NCBI RefSeq assembly: GCF_029931775.1
Contig: NC_079314.1
Span: 74,763,879-74,827,878 of the forward strand
Source: Euleptes europaea
Lineage: Eukaryota; Chordata; Lepidosauria; Squamata; Sphaerodactylidae
Direction: 5' to 3'
Length of the DNA: 64,000 nucleotides
This document shows positions 35,909-46,660 of the stretch, piece after piece (position 1 is the first letter of the stretch; every line of letters begins with the position of its first letter). The position numbers were made by a program, and so were the translations under genes. The notes under the pieces are model-generated. The model was not told where the DNA came from, did no database searches, and saw only the letters and a list, made by a program, of their open reading frames with translations.

Positions 35909-36415
35909 TCTCTCACAGACAGCACTACAGCCAATTACAAAGCAGTGTATCAAAGGGCAGGCATTAAAATGCTTCCTGCTTCCTCTGAGTTCTTTCTGAG
36001 CAGAATAAAGGATTTTAGAAACAAGGGCTGGGTCCCGTCCCCCCCACCCCCGTTCCTTTTAGAAAGCCGTTTTTAAAAAATGCTTTTTATGAGGCAAATG
36101 AGTTTTGTGTGGGGGGACACACTTTTCTCTCACAGTAAGCACTACAGCCAATTGTGTGTGTGTGTGAACTGCCGTCAAGTCGCAGCCGACTTATGGCGAC
36201 CCCTTTTGGGGTTTTCATAGCAAGAGATTAACAGAGGTGGTTTGCCAGTGCCTTCCTCTGCACAGCAACCCTGGTATTCCTTGGTGGTCTCCCATCCAAA
36301 TACTAACCAGGGCTGACCCTGCTTAGCTTCTGAGATCTGACGAGATCAGGCTAGCCTGGGCCATCCAGGTCAGGGCACAGCCAATTACAAAGCAACATTT
36401 CAAGGGACGGGGACT
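35909..36415. repeat. tandem duplication of about 215 bp, second unit split by a SINE
   Basis: TTTCTCTCACAG, GCACTACAGCCAATT and ACAAAGCA occur at 35912-35950 and again at 36125-36154 continuing after the SINE at 36382. The first unit is contiguous and shows what the second looked like before the SINE inserted. Confidence 0.6.
36154..36376 (-). mobile_element. 5S-rRNA-derived SINE with 10 bp target duplication
   Basis: This is the best-preserved copy. In reverse it has GATCTCGTCAGATCTCAGAA and GCTAAGCAGGGTCAGCC, then TTAGTATTTGGATGGGAGAC and AATACCAGGG, nearly collinear with 5S rRNA. A body (CACTGGCAAACCACCTCTG) and a tail (GGGTCGCCATAAGTCGGCTG, CGACTTGACGGCA) shared with Bov-B-type ends follow. 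ACAGCCAATT flanks it at 36144-36153 and 36377-36386. Confidence 0.9.
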
Positions 36416-37183
36416 CAAATGATTCTTGATTCGAGCTTGGAGTCTGCTGGTGCATAGATTCCCAACAGGAAAGTGTGGGTCCAGCAAGCAACGAACTTCA
36501 GGGAAAACTCCCGTGCATAAACGATGAAGTCACAGTGCAAGGTTTCACTACGAAGACTGTAGGTGTGACTCTCTTCTTGCTCCAAGTCTTTAAAAGCCAC
36601 TAGGTATTAAAGGTTAGATGGCACATGGGAAAGCAAGTTCATCCTCTTTGCGACAGACAATGAAGGAAAGCCATTCTGAATATTCTGGCCGGTGTAGGTT
36701 CTGTGATCACATTTGAAATGCAATATAGACAAAAACTCTTTTAATGCACTTGTGTGAAAAATGCCTGAAGAAGTAATGATATCAGAGTAAACACCGGGCA
36801 ATTAGTTGAAGCAAAATAAGTGTGGAGTAAATGATGAAACCATTAGTAAACATTCATCAGATCTCTGAATATCAGTGCTGGAAGCATGTTTATCTGTGAT
36901 TTGGGAGTACTGCACAATTGCTGAGCTTTAAAGTGGCTGTGATTAGTTTTCATTGAATGGGCTGCTTCTGCTTCACTCCCCCACCCACCCCCACAAAAAA
37001 ATTATTAAAGTGGAGCATTATCTTCCTGGCTATTGTTACAGAGGCAGATAATGATAACGGGGAAATGTGGCAATCAAGTAGCTCTGAGTACTTCACAAGT
37101 TACATTTGGCAGAATGACTTCATTGCCTCCAAGTCTGCTACAAGACTGTGATGATTTGACTCACAGTTATGCCAGTTCCTTTG

Positions 37184-37402
37184 TAAGGTTGCCAGCTCTG
37201 AGCTGGGAAATACCTGGAGATCCGGGTGGGGGGTAGAGCCTGAAGAAAGGAGTTTGGGGATGGGAGGGACCTTAACAGGATATAACACCATAAAGTCCAC
37301 TCTTCAAAGCAGCCATTTTCTCTACAGGAACTGATTTCTGTCGTATGAAGATGGGTTGGGAATATCAGATCTTCAGGCCCCACCTGGAGGTTGACAACCC
37401 TA
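37184..37402 (-). mobile_element. hAT-type short element
   Basis: It runs from TAAGGTTGCCAGC to GACAACCCTA. Flanks TTCCTTTG and TTCTTTGG are similar. The right end is continuous with the palindrome at 37396-37474. Confidence 0.8.
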
Positions 37403-37474
37403 TTCTTTGGCTATGGAGAATGCAAAATTAAGAGAGTCTTAATTTTGCATTCTCCATAGCCAAAGGATAGGGTT
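37396..37474. repeat. near-perfect palindrome, 38 bp arms
   Basis: Left arm 37396-37433 and right arm 37437-37474 are inverted copies with one mismatch around the spacer GAG. The core is GGCTATGGAGAATGCAAAAT. The left arm includes the terminus of the neighbouring hAT-type element. Confidence 0.9.
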
Positions 37475-37599
37475 AGGGTTAGCTCTGGACAATTGGCATT
37501 CATTTTATATGAGTCAATGTAGGCTGAAGTCAGTCAGACCACTATTACTGGTGGTAAATCCATGGTAAGCTAGTGATGTTACCAAGAACCAGTATTAAT

Positions 37600-37890
37600 T
37601 ACTGATTTATTTAGTATACTTCTATTACACTCTCCAGGAAGCCTGCCTGGGGTGCCCCTCACTCTTGACATCTGGGGGGCGGGGTTGACCTTCTGAATTA
37701 ATGTCACATGGTGGCATCTGGGCATTTTCTAAGGCCACCTGTTTATGGTTGTATTATGATGTTTTTATTGATGCTGCTGATGTTTTGATGTTGATAGTTT
37801 TATGCATTGTAATGGTTGTTACCCGCCCTTAGCCTGGTTTGCTGGAAATGAGGGTGGGCTATAAACTTGAAAAATAAATAAATAAAATAC
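37600..37890 (+). mobile_element. L2/CR1-group LINE 3' end
   Basis: GTTGTTACCCGCCCTTAGCC and GGTGGGCTATAAACTTG followed by AAATAAATAAATAAAA is a typical 3' UTR and tail of this LINE group in lizards. Confidence 0.7.
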
Positions 37891-40664
37891 TAGCACATAA
37901 ACCTTACATCCACACACTTTCTGGCACACCAAAACAGTTGAATCTGCCCTTCTAATTCACTTCTCTGGTTAGTACTACATATTTTAACAATTTCCCCAGT
38001 GAACAAAAGATGGGACAGTTAACTCTGGCCTATAGCCAACCACATTTCACAGAGGGTGCAGAGATTGCTGCCTGTTTCCCCCTCCTGCTGCAAACCTCCA
38101 CTATGCTGTTCTTGAGGGTCTGCTGGCCCCTCCCAGAAACATTTTGGTGAGCACAGCGGGGTTGTAGGAATCAGCAGGAATTGCCACACTCTCTTCAGGA
38201 TACTTCAGGGTGCTGACGTTTTCTTAACTGAATGTTGGATTCGGGATTCAGGCGGTTATTAACGAAACTTCCATTGAAATGGTTAATCTAAAACACTCCC
38301 AATTCTCAGCATTTCTTCTTCTAGTCTCTCTCTCTTAGAAAGTGCTCTAGGAAACCACAGTCTTTCACTGAGTTCCCTTAAAACTCAAAGCTACTAACTT
38401 CTAAGGCATGACCTCCACGTTGAGTGAAATCAAAGAAAAATAATTTTGCATGGATGTGAATGAGCTTTACAGCAGTCTATTAAAGGTTTCCAAGCCTAGA
38501 AAAATGCTTTCAGGCTGCCCCAAGTAATAATATTTTCACTCCATGTCAGCAATGCATTTCAATAGACACTTCTTTATTTGAAATGGAATGCATATTGAAA
38601 AATAAATCACATCTCTCAGAAATCATTTGAATCGTATTTACACATATTTGTTTGATAACACTCATTTCAGCTCACAATAGGATATGCCAGAAAACATTTG
38701 GTACAGCACTGCAGTTAATTTGCAAAAGCCATTATTTGCATACCATAAACTACAGAAGGGTTGTTTCTTCCAAAATGTAACAGAAAAAAACACTGGATTT
38801 TCTTTTCTTTTGAATACTAAAGGCATCTTCTCAAATGCACTCATGGGCTTATTTTTACCCACAGAATAATCCATACCATACAGATGCAAAGGTTATTTTT
38901 TTTCACCAATACCCATTCATTTCTAGTGGCAATTACGAGTTGATTTTTCACTTGTGGCAAATCATGTGGGAGTCTGTTGGTAAATAGCCATTGCACTTGG
39001 CTTCATTTATGTACCAGTCTTCATCATGATGAGCACCATAAAGAATAAATAAGCTTAAAAGGGTGAATGAATAATCCCTCCAATAGTTAACAAGTCACCA
39101 TAGTCTGAATTTCTTTGGTGAATTTTCGCCTTTCTTTATGAGCAGGTTTGTGTACATGGCACCAGTTTTTCATGGTGATAGAGAATGTAATCTGTAAACC
39201 AATTTGTGGACTATATCTTGCACAATTAAGTATTTTCCTAATAGGCACAATTAAACAGGAACTTTTCCTGGACAGCTGTAATTGTTATTTGATTTCCAAG
39301 ACACCTCTCTCAACCCTAAGTATTTTATGTCTGTATTCCCTTGTGAGGTTCAGGTTACATTGGTTATGAACCTCAAGTGGGATTTATAGTGTAATCCTAG
39401 GCATATCTACTTAGAAGTAAATCACCTGGGTTCCTAGTAAGTGGACTAAAGGTTGGAAGGTAAATCTGCTGCTCTTGTCAGTCCACGTCAGGCCTCTGCT
39501 TTATTACCTAGAATGTACTACAAAGACTGTTTTTTAGCATCAAAGGTTCGTCAGTGTCTTCAGTTACTCCACTGGGAATTGAGTTTAAATTCTACATGTA
39601 AAATGAAGCAAAGCCCAATAAAAACTGCACAGGAAAGAAAAATAGCTACCGGCTATTTAACTTCACACAGCAGAAATATGTCAGGGCCAAAAAAAATCAT
39701 TCTAGATGGCAGCGAAGTTTGGCCTTTAGAGAGCCACTCAGCTGAAGACGACACACAGCAAGAATGATTATCCCAGAGGTCACAGCCACAGCATGTTTCC
39801 CTCATACAGTCCATAGTTCCCCTACATCCTGTTCTAGGGTTGGCGCCACAGTGTTAGATCTTTCCTTGTAGGCGATCCCTATAACCAGTTATACACAGTA
39901 CACAAATAACTCTTCAGGAGATAACATGGCTAGAATTTACAAGATTTGAGCAGGCATCAAAAGTTCCCCTCAAAAATAGGCAGTCTGTACTATGACTGGA
40001 GATTTCACCCCCCTCGCCGCAATATTTTTCATTACAACAGTATGCGTTGTAATACCAAGAAACTCAGAATGGATTTGAATATTTTGGTCCAAATCCTACT
40101 TCTGGAACATTAAATTTCAGAACAGAGGTGGAGGCTCTAGTTGATTTGGGCAGAGAAACAAAGGAGAGTAAAAATTATCATATAACCCCTATTTCCAACT
40201 CCATCTGTGTCTTTGGGTGATTATGAAAGGTTTCGTTACATTTTGGATAATACCACATAATGAAGCTAGGAACACTCACATCCTTCATCTATAGTCTATA
40301 CTTGTGGTCACTAAGAGCTACAGCTGGAATCTTAAAAAGAAAGTTATTCATAATCAGCCAGGATTAGGACTCAGAGGACTGAATTGAAATATGTGATATT
40401 TCAAGGTACACCAGGACTGTCACTAATCTGAGGTTAATGGGGATAAAACAAGTGCTTTTCTGAAAATCAGACATGAAAGAAGGAAAAATCACATGGTATT
40501 CGTCAAAAGAGAACAGCTGGACCAGGTATCATAGCAAGATTGCAACTCTTTTTCTCTTATTCAGTTAAAACACACTAGAAACCTTGTATCCGAATAAACT
40601 CGACATATGTTTTTAAAGAAACAAAGCTATTAGAAGCCACACTTGTGCAATATTAAGACTTAAA

Positions 40665-40758
40665 ACAGTTCAGTCCTGTGCAGACTTACTCCAGTCTAAA
40701 CTCACTGAAAAGAAAGAGTTTAGACTTCCATAACTTTTCATAGGATTACACTGTAAAC
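40665..40758. repeat. palindromic CAATCCTA-type repeat
   Basis: CAGTCCTGTGCAGACTTACT at the left and TCATAGGATTACACTG at the right, with GTCTAAACTCACTG repeated in inverse in the middle. Confidence 0.6.
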
Positions 40759-41009
40759 AACATCAACATAAATATGCCAACCAACACAAATATTTCCGTG
40801 GTTGAAATCTTCTGTTTCCTTAAAGGCTTCATTATGCTTTGTGTTTTTAAATACTCATTTCCTTAACATTTTTTTTTACTTCAATGGACTTAGATGATGT
40901 AACTCTGCTTAGGATGGCACTGTAAGACATTTACCAGATGGGACAATTTGAGTGTGGAATATCAGAGGCTTATAGTGATCGAAACCAAATCAAGTACAAT
41001 AAGTTGGGA

Positions 41010-41100
41010 GCAGCCTTATGCAGGACCACTAAGAAATAAGTCCCATTTTATTCAACGGAACTTATCACCAAGAAAGTGATTTTAAGATTGCAGCCTTTGA
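41010..41100. repeat. palindromic CAATCCTA-type repeat
   Basis: AGCCTTATGCAGGACCACTA at the left and GATTTTAAGATTGCAGCC at the right around AAGTCCCATTTTATTCAACG. Confidence 0.55.
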
Positions 41101-42384
41101 GAAACTGTAGAAGTCGGGTCCCAAATTTAGATAAACAGTTCTCAGTATTTGTGTACTAGTAAAATATATTTTAAATTCAAATCTATCCTCCTTAATAGCC
41201 AATGAAGTTGAATTTCCTTAGCATGTGGATGGAACAGGAACCCAAGTAAAGTGGCATACCCAAGTGTCTTGACTATTAAATACAAAACATAATACTCTCC
41301 AGATGGATATGTAATAAAAATTAAAATAACCTAAAGATCAAGGTCCAAGTTATTGCTTTCCTTGGAAAAGAAGCTCTTCTGCATTATGATTGTGAAAAAG
41401 ACGGTTGATGCACAGGAATATACTTCATACATTGATTTCATCAGTCTTTCACTTGTAGAAATGAAAACCAGTGCAGTGTATGTGAAAAATGAGATGGGAA
41501 GTTCACTTTGGGGTAAATGTCTTCACTTCACTTGCATCTTCATTTTCCTCCTGCCTCCAAGAGTAGCAATATATGCAGCCAATGCAGGTATGCTCTGTGT
41601 ATGATTAATTTCTAGATGGCATACATTCAGAAATATTTTGCAATCAATTTAAAAACCTAATAAATAAATATTAAAAAAAAACATGTCAGAATAAAAATGA
41701 CAGTGCAGTGTGTGTCCTTTGGGGCCCAGCAAGTCAAATAATCCTCATGAGTAGCAGTAATAACCTAAAGGAGTTGAAATGCTTTCCCAGAGCAGTGATG
41801 AACTGTGCCAAAAATGGGAAGACTCCAGCCGCTCCCCCATGGTGCTGTGCTCCTTCCATTTGTCAAGTTTGTGATCAACCAACAAAGGGTCCACCTTACT
41901 TGCAGATGCCTTTTGGATTCAACCTGTAAGAACACAATACAAAGACATCAACAAGAGACATCCTTACTGCTTGCTCCTTTAAACTCAACAGCACATTGGC
42001 TCTCGTGAAGTATCTTTGCAAGAGGCAGCAACCTTAAAAAAGCTTCTTGCAGCAGCCAACACAGCTAGCCTTAGCTCCCTTTATCCAACACTACCCCCAG
42101 GGCTGATTCATCCTCTTCCTGTACAGGCAGACAGCCCCAGCTGCCCTTGGGCACAAGGACAACCATAACATATTAACCAGGTGATCTCAGGTACGACCGG
42201 CACCAATTTCTGAGACTGCAGTCAGCCTTTTTCCAGCCCTCGTAATAACAGGACTGCTACCAGCCACACACATGGGTGCCGGCTTGCCCGTTCAGGTTCC
42301 CTTCCTGACAGCACGCCCAGTTGGGAACTATTCAGAATCACTGAATCTATTCAGAATCAGCTGGTCTACTCTGCTGATTTATAA

Positions 42385-42485
42385 CCCCTAAGCGGAGGCA
42401 GGCAACAGCAAACCACCTCTGAAACGCTCTTGCCTTGAAAACCCTACTGGGTCGCCATAAGTCAGCTGTGACTTGAACACACACA
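42385..42485 (+). mobile_element. 5S-SINE 3' part
   Basis: AGCAAACCACCTCTGAAACG, CTTGCCTTGAAAACCCTAC and GGGTCGCCATAAGTCAGCTG match the body and tail of the 5S-derived SINEs. The 5S-like head is absent. Confidence 0.75.
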
Positions 42486-42966
42486 AGATTCTTGGATGGT
42501 ACTGGGGGGGCGGGGAGGAGAAAAATCACAGGACTGGAAGTGGCAAGCACCGAAAGACGGGCACGGGCTGGAAAGGCCACAAAGTGGGCCAGCGCTGGGC
42601 GTGCTCTACAGTTCCAAAATTAAGAGGCAAACAGGTCACTCTCCAGCCTGTCCGCCTAACTACACGGAACTCATGCCACAGAAACAGAGCAGATCCTGCG
42701 CAGGCAGTAAATCGTGCAGTATTATTCGTAGGATAAATAAGGGGAAAGGCATGGTACAACTCATGGGGGGGGGAGAAATGAACATTTTAAAGAGGTGCCT
42801 CACAGGTTACCCTTCACAACGAAGAAACGGTTCCGTGTAGAAATAGCCACGAAACCCCCACCCCCAAGATCATCAAGCGCATCCATCACACAGAGATCTA
42901 CGGACAACACCTTGGGTGCCCACAGGAACACACGTGCGTTGATCTCCATTTGTTCCTCCATGTAAA

Positions 42967-43208
42967 GATGTAGGAAAAGGGCAAGAGTCCAGTAGCGCCT
43001 TCAAGACTGACAAAAATATTTTCTGGCAGGGTATGAACTTTCGCGAGCCACAGCTCTCTAAATGCAAAAATATTTTCTGGTCGGGTATGAGGTTTCGTAT
43101 GAGGTGGCTCACGAAAGCTCATACCCTGCAGGAATTTTTTTTGTGAGTCTTGAAGGTGCTCCTGGACTCTTGCCCTTTTCTACTACTGCAGACAGACTAA
43201 CACGGCTC
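42967..43208. mobile_element. Penelope-like fold-back element just 3' of PHLDA1
   Basis: Two inverted arms: AAAGGGCAAGAGTCCAGTAG through GGGTATGAACTTTCGCGAGCC, and GGCTCACGAAAGCTCATACC through CTGGACTCTTGCCCTTTTC. The outer right end GCAGACAGACTAACACGGCT is the family's GTAGCCGTGTTAGTCTG end in reverse. An intact GAAA after a GGCTCAC stem lies at 43107-43116. I could not find a convincing target duplication. The stop codon of PHLDA1 lies 280 bases away. Confidence 0.72.
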
Positions 43209-43299
43209 CCCACTGGGAACGATCTACGTAGGGAAAGCGTAACGCGTGAAGCGGCCGGGAACCGATTCGGAAAGCAGGGCTTTCCCGAGGGGGCACACC

Positions 43300-44520
43300 A
43301 GCCTTGCTGCCTCTGCAAAAGGCAGCTGCGGGGGGGGGGGGTTGCAGCGGCGGGGGGTGCATTTGAACTGCACGCAGGGCTCCCCCCCCCAGCGGTCGGG
43401 GAGGCTCTAAGGGGGGTGGGGGGGCCGGGGCCCCAGCTGCTGGGGCAGGGCGGGTACCTGAGGCCGTCGTCGCCGGGGGGTGGGGGGCTAGGCGGAGTTG
43501 GAGGCGCTGCGGAGGCGGGGGGCGGCGTGCTGCTGCTGGGCGAGGAGGTGCTGCTGCTTGTGGCGGGTGGAGCGGACGGCCAGGACGGCCTGGCGGTTCT
43601 TGTAGCGCACCAGCTGCAGCGTGATCTGGGCGTTCCAGCCCTGCTCCTGCGCGCACCGAAAGTCGATCTCCTTGCCCTCGGCCATCACCACCGTGAAGTA
43701 GACGTACTTGCCCTTGCGCTCCACGCAGTCCACCGTCTTCATGGTGGAGAAGGGCAGCTCCTTGGTCTTGGCCGCCGCCGCCGCCTCCGCGCCCGGCGGC
43801 TCGTGCGCGGGCGGCTTGGGCGGCACGAGCAGCAGCCCCTCCTCGGTGAGGATGCAGCGCTTCTTCTTCCAGAGCTGCAGCAAGCCGTCGCTGCGCTTCT
43901 CCAGCACGCCTTCCTTCACCGGCGGGCGGCCGCCTTCCAGCATCCTCCCTCCCGCCGCCACCGCCGCCGCCGCCGCCGGCAGAGTGCCCGCACGACGGGG
44001 GTCCCAGGGGCGCTGCAACCCGCCAGCTCGGCTTCCCCCGAGCGCGCCGCTGAGAGCCGCGGCCCGCCTCGCGCCGCTTTTGAACGCGGCTTCCCCGGCC
44101 CGCAGCGACGCCCCGCCCCGCCCCGCCCGGGGGAGGGGCGGAGAGAAGGCGGCCCCGCCTACCAGGCAGAGGCTGTCCCGGGGAAGACCCGCGCTCCAGC
44201 CTCATGCAGCGAGCGAGGGAGGGAGGGGCGGGACTCGGGTCCTGCCCCGCCTCCCGCCCCGCCCCGCCCCGCTCAGAGCACAATAGCAAGAAAGAACAAA
44301 GCGCCCGTCGAGCAGTCCGCGGGAGCTTCCCACCGCCGCCTCTGGCTCCCAGCTCCCTTTGGGAGCAGCACCGCAAGGCAGCGAGGGAGGACACGCGGCG
44401 CCCCCCCTCGCCCTCAACCTGTCCCCCACAAAGGCAGTGCCGCTCTTCCTTGCCAAAAGTATCGGAGTTGTCTAATGCGCGCGCGCACACACCCACACCC
44501 ACAAAAGGGAGGGGAGGTCA
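43300..44520. promoter_or_regulatory. PHLDA1: CpG island and probable promoter region of PHLDA1
   Basis: This stretch of about 1.2 kb is far richer in G+C and CpG than the AT-leaning flanks. It covers the whole PHLDA1 coding exon and about 600 bases upstream. GC-box-like runs (CCGCCCCGCCCCGCCC type) occur near 44110-44130 and 44250-44272, with another GC-rich tract at 44310-44420. I see no clear TATA box on the minus strand upstream of the start codon, so the transcription start cannot be placed. The island explains the very long but meaningless open frames on both strands here. Confidence 0.75.
43488..43943 (-). CDS. PHLDA1: PHLDA1, pleckstrin homology-like domain family A member 1
   Basis: The single coding exon gives 151 residues. 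A PH-like fold runs from about residue 9 ([20 protein letters not shown]) to about 115, with [20 protein letters not shown] and [20 protein letters not shown] in its second half. The protein ends in RLRSASNSA, matching the end of human PHLDA1. The family binds phosphoinositides and acts as a stress- and growth-factor-induced regulator of apoptosis and Akt signalling (family knowledge). The ATG at 43941-43943 has A at -3. The frame stays open upstream to a stop at 44202-44204 but has no other ATG, so I choose this start. Human PHLDA1 has a longer AUG-initiated N-terminal form that I cannot reproduce here. The human Gln tract is replaced by a short Pro/Ala loop (about residues 41-54), and the human C-terminal Pro-Gln and Pro-His repeats are missing, so the protein is unusually short. 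The gene lies 7 kb from NAP1L1 on the same strand. In mammals the only intron follows the stop codon; a donor-like CAG|GTACCC lies just past the stop (about 43458, minus strand). Confidence 0.95.
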   Translation of the reverse strand: MLEGGRPPVKEGVLEKRSDGLLQLWKKKRCILTEEGLLLVPPKPPAHEPPGAEAAAAAKTKELPFSTMKTVDCVERKGKYVYFTVVMAEGKEIDFRCAQEQGWNAQITLQLVRYKNRQAVLAVRSTRHKQQHLLAQQQHAAPRLRSASNSA

Positions 44521-44660
44521 CAGAGACCACCGGGCACCACAGACGTGAACGTCGCCCATACAGGTCACCCATGACCGACAAGTCCGTTTTTAGCGTATTG
44601 TTTTACTTTGAGTTACTTGATGATCTCCAAGCGACAGGGTGGGTGGATGTACTTTTTTTC

Positions 44661-44945
44661 CAGTGGTTCCCAACCTTTTTTTGACCAGGGACCACTAGGA
44701 CTTTTTTGTTCGGTGCAGGGATTCCAAGGTTCAAAATAAAAATTCCGAGGATTTGAAAATAAACTTTAATCATAACTGTTAGTTAAACATTAAACTTAGA
44801 ATAATATTTGAATATATATTTTTATAATAGAGAATTTTTAATTGAAAATATTAATTTATTTTGGGTTTATAACTTCATTTCGCGGACCTTAATTTAGCTC
44901 TTGCGGACCCCTGGGGGTCCCCGGACCCCCGGTTGGGAACCAGTG
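44661..44945. mobile_element. non-autonomous hAT DNA transposon
   Basis: Terminal inverted repeats CAGTGGTTCCCAACC (44661-44675) and GGTTGGGAACCAGTG (about 44931-44945) differ at one base. The interior is AT-rich with GGACCACTAGGAC and GCGGACCCCTGGGGGTCC segments near the ends, as in Charlie-type hAT derivatives. It lies 0.7 kb upstream of the PHLDA1 start. Confidence 0.8.
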
Positions 44946-45271
44946 TTTTAGACCAAGCGTAGCTTGCACATTCCCCCCTTTTAAGACCAAGTGTAGCTTA
45001 CACACACACTAATCCATTCTGTACCTTGACATGGAAGTAACCCCCAATTTACTCATACTCACAGGATTACCCGAATATTCATATGATTACCTGACATAGG
45101 AATTGGGTCAGACACAGAATCCAATAGGAAAAGCCTGTTACAGTAGAATGAGCTGGATTATTTAAGCCTACAGGTGCCAGCATTGGAAGTCTTTTCCTAC
45201 CCAATAAACATCCTGCCAAAAAAAACAAAAAAAAAAACTATGGTAGCTGGTAGCAGGTAGGAAGGTTCTAT
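44946..45271. other. no gene seen
   Basis: Upstream spacer of PHLDA1 with an A-run at 45216-45237. Confidence 0.5.
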
Positions 45272-45385
45272 TTGCAAGACCTGAGCAAGGCTGTCAAAGA
45301 TGGGACATTTTGGAGGACATTGATTCATAGGGTCGCCATGAGTCAGAAGCATGAGTTGACAGCACTTAACACACAAACACAGGAA
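45272..45385 (+). mobile_element. Bov-B (RTE) LINE 3' tail
   Basis: GGAGGACATTGATTCATAGG, GTCGCCATGAGTCAGAAGC and AGTTGACAGCACTTAACACA are the standard squamate Bov-B tail. Confidence 0.75.
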
Positions 45386-46425
45386 GATTCTATCCTCTTT
45401 GCTGTGCTAGCTTTCTATTTGTTAGGGGGGCAGGTGTCAATACACAGGGGAGCAGTCCAAACTGTGATCCTCTACCATGGCAATGTATTCTGACACCTCA
45501 TTCTCAAAGGATTTGAAATATGCTCCTCCACGTTTTCTTGGAATGCTAAGAGTTGGCAAGAAGTAATTTCTGCTTCCTCTCCACCAACAGCTGGTTTGGA
45601 TTTTAACGCACTAGACTGTCCATATTCTTACTTCATCACTCCCATTTATACCATTTCAATTAGCACTTATTATAGGTTATTATAAAGGCACTTTACACAA
45701 ACATATCCAAGTGTGCAAGAGCTCATGCCTCTCCAGCAGCTGTCCCACAAAGCTAACTTCTACCCAACGAACATAAAAGCCAGTGTTAAGATACATGAAA
45801 AGCCCAGTCACTAAAGAAACTGCTACAGAGGATACACCCATTTTTGTTACCACATACTTCTAGTTTGTGAAATGATTTATGAAAGGAACCAGCAATTAGG
45901 ACTTTTTGTAATATCAGGAAAAAGTAGTCCTAAAGACATATAAAGGGTTTTCTTTCTTTTTTAAACGTAAGTATCAGAAGCCAACCAGGTTATTTGTCCA
46001 GAACTACCTGGGGGTGGTGCAGATAACAATTCCAGTATCTGGCTAACCATTTTTATCCTCCCCTTCCTCCAAAAAGCTCAGCAGATGCTGATTAGAAAGC
46101 AGCAAGGCGAGAGAATGAATCATGCTGTTCTTCCTTGGAAGAAGGGTGGGATGTACATGTGATAAACAATAAGGAAGCTCCATTAATGGGACGTTTTAAA
46201 ACTAAGTTCTGACACTTGAATGTGACTTTTTCACAGTATCACATCTAATGTTTAATACATCGATACACTTTAGAGCTATCCATGCTTTAGTTTATAATCT
46301 CAAACTCAACACAGGAGGAGATTAAGGGTAGTGAGAGGAACAAGCATTCAGTTCAGTGACATGTCCTTAAGCTAAGGGACAAACATATACGAGATGGATC
46401 AATCAGTGGTCTCCCACATAGTTAC
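45386..46425. other. no gene seen
   Basis: Unique-looking spacer between PHLDA1 and NAP1L1. Confidence 0.5.
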
Positions 46426-46427
46426 AA

Positions 46428-46480
46428 GGGAGTGGCCATGCTGGCCTGCAGTAGAAGAGCAAGATTCAAGCCCTACTTCT
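46428..46480 (+). mobile_element. Penelope-like end fragment
   Basis: GTGGCCATGCTGGCCTGCAG and TAGAAGAGCAAGATTCAAG match the GTAGCCATGTTGGTCTGCAG end of the 34672 element. Only the outer about 50 bases remain. Confidence 0.55.
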
Positions 46481-46489
46481 GTTGGATCT

Positions 46490-46660
46490 GCAAGGACCTT
46501 GGATGGACAAACAAAGGATAGGGGAAGGGTGGCAAACACTAGTTCTTCTATATTTATCCAGGGCTACAGTGGACCTAGTTGCTTCATGTTGTATAGGATT
46601 AATGTTTCCTTCTTGTAGCCACCTTGAATCAATGGAAAAGCAGGATATAAATGTTTGACA
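46490..46660 (+). mobile_element. L2/CR1-group LINE 3' tail
   Basis: TTGTAGCCACCTTGAATCAA and AGCAGGATATAAATGTTTGA are the characteristic 3' terminal words of this group. Confidence 0.55.

Larger units (their letters stand above)
37891..42384. other. repeat-poor intergenic DNA downstream of PHLDA1; no gene seen
   Basis: Apart from short palindromic repeats at about 39385-39432, 40665-40758, 40880-40927 and 41010-41100, this reads as unique AT-rich DNA. A 104-codon open frame at 39453-39767 lacks any known domain. I see no splice-consistent exons. Confidence 0.5.

Noticed and set aside
36268-36374. 5S rRNA gene
   Set aside because: The 5S-like part is joined to a SINE body and tail, has a target duplication, and is diverged; the other copies show the same structure.
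37471-37484. Telomeric repeat
   Set aside because: Only two TTAGGG units are present, explained by the palindrome and the hAT-type end.
39453-39767. 104-codon open frame
   Set aside because: No recognisable domain, no splice context, not clearly different from chance in this region.
43944-44018. N-terminal extension of PHLDA1 starting at 44018
   Set aside because: The codon at 44016-44018 is TTG, and no in-frame ATG occurs before the stop at 44202-44204.
43062-44684. 540-codon open frame on the plus strand and 439-codon frame on the minus strand
   Set aside because: Both are stop-poor shadows in the GC-rich CpG island. They overlap the true PHLDA1 frame and have Arg/Pro/Gly-rich content with no domain.
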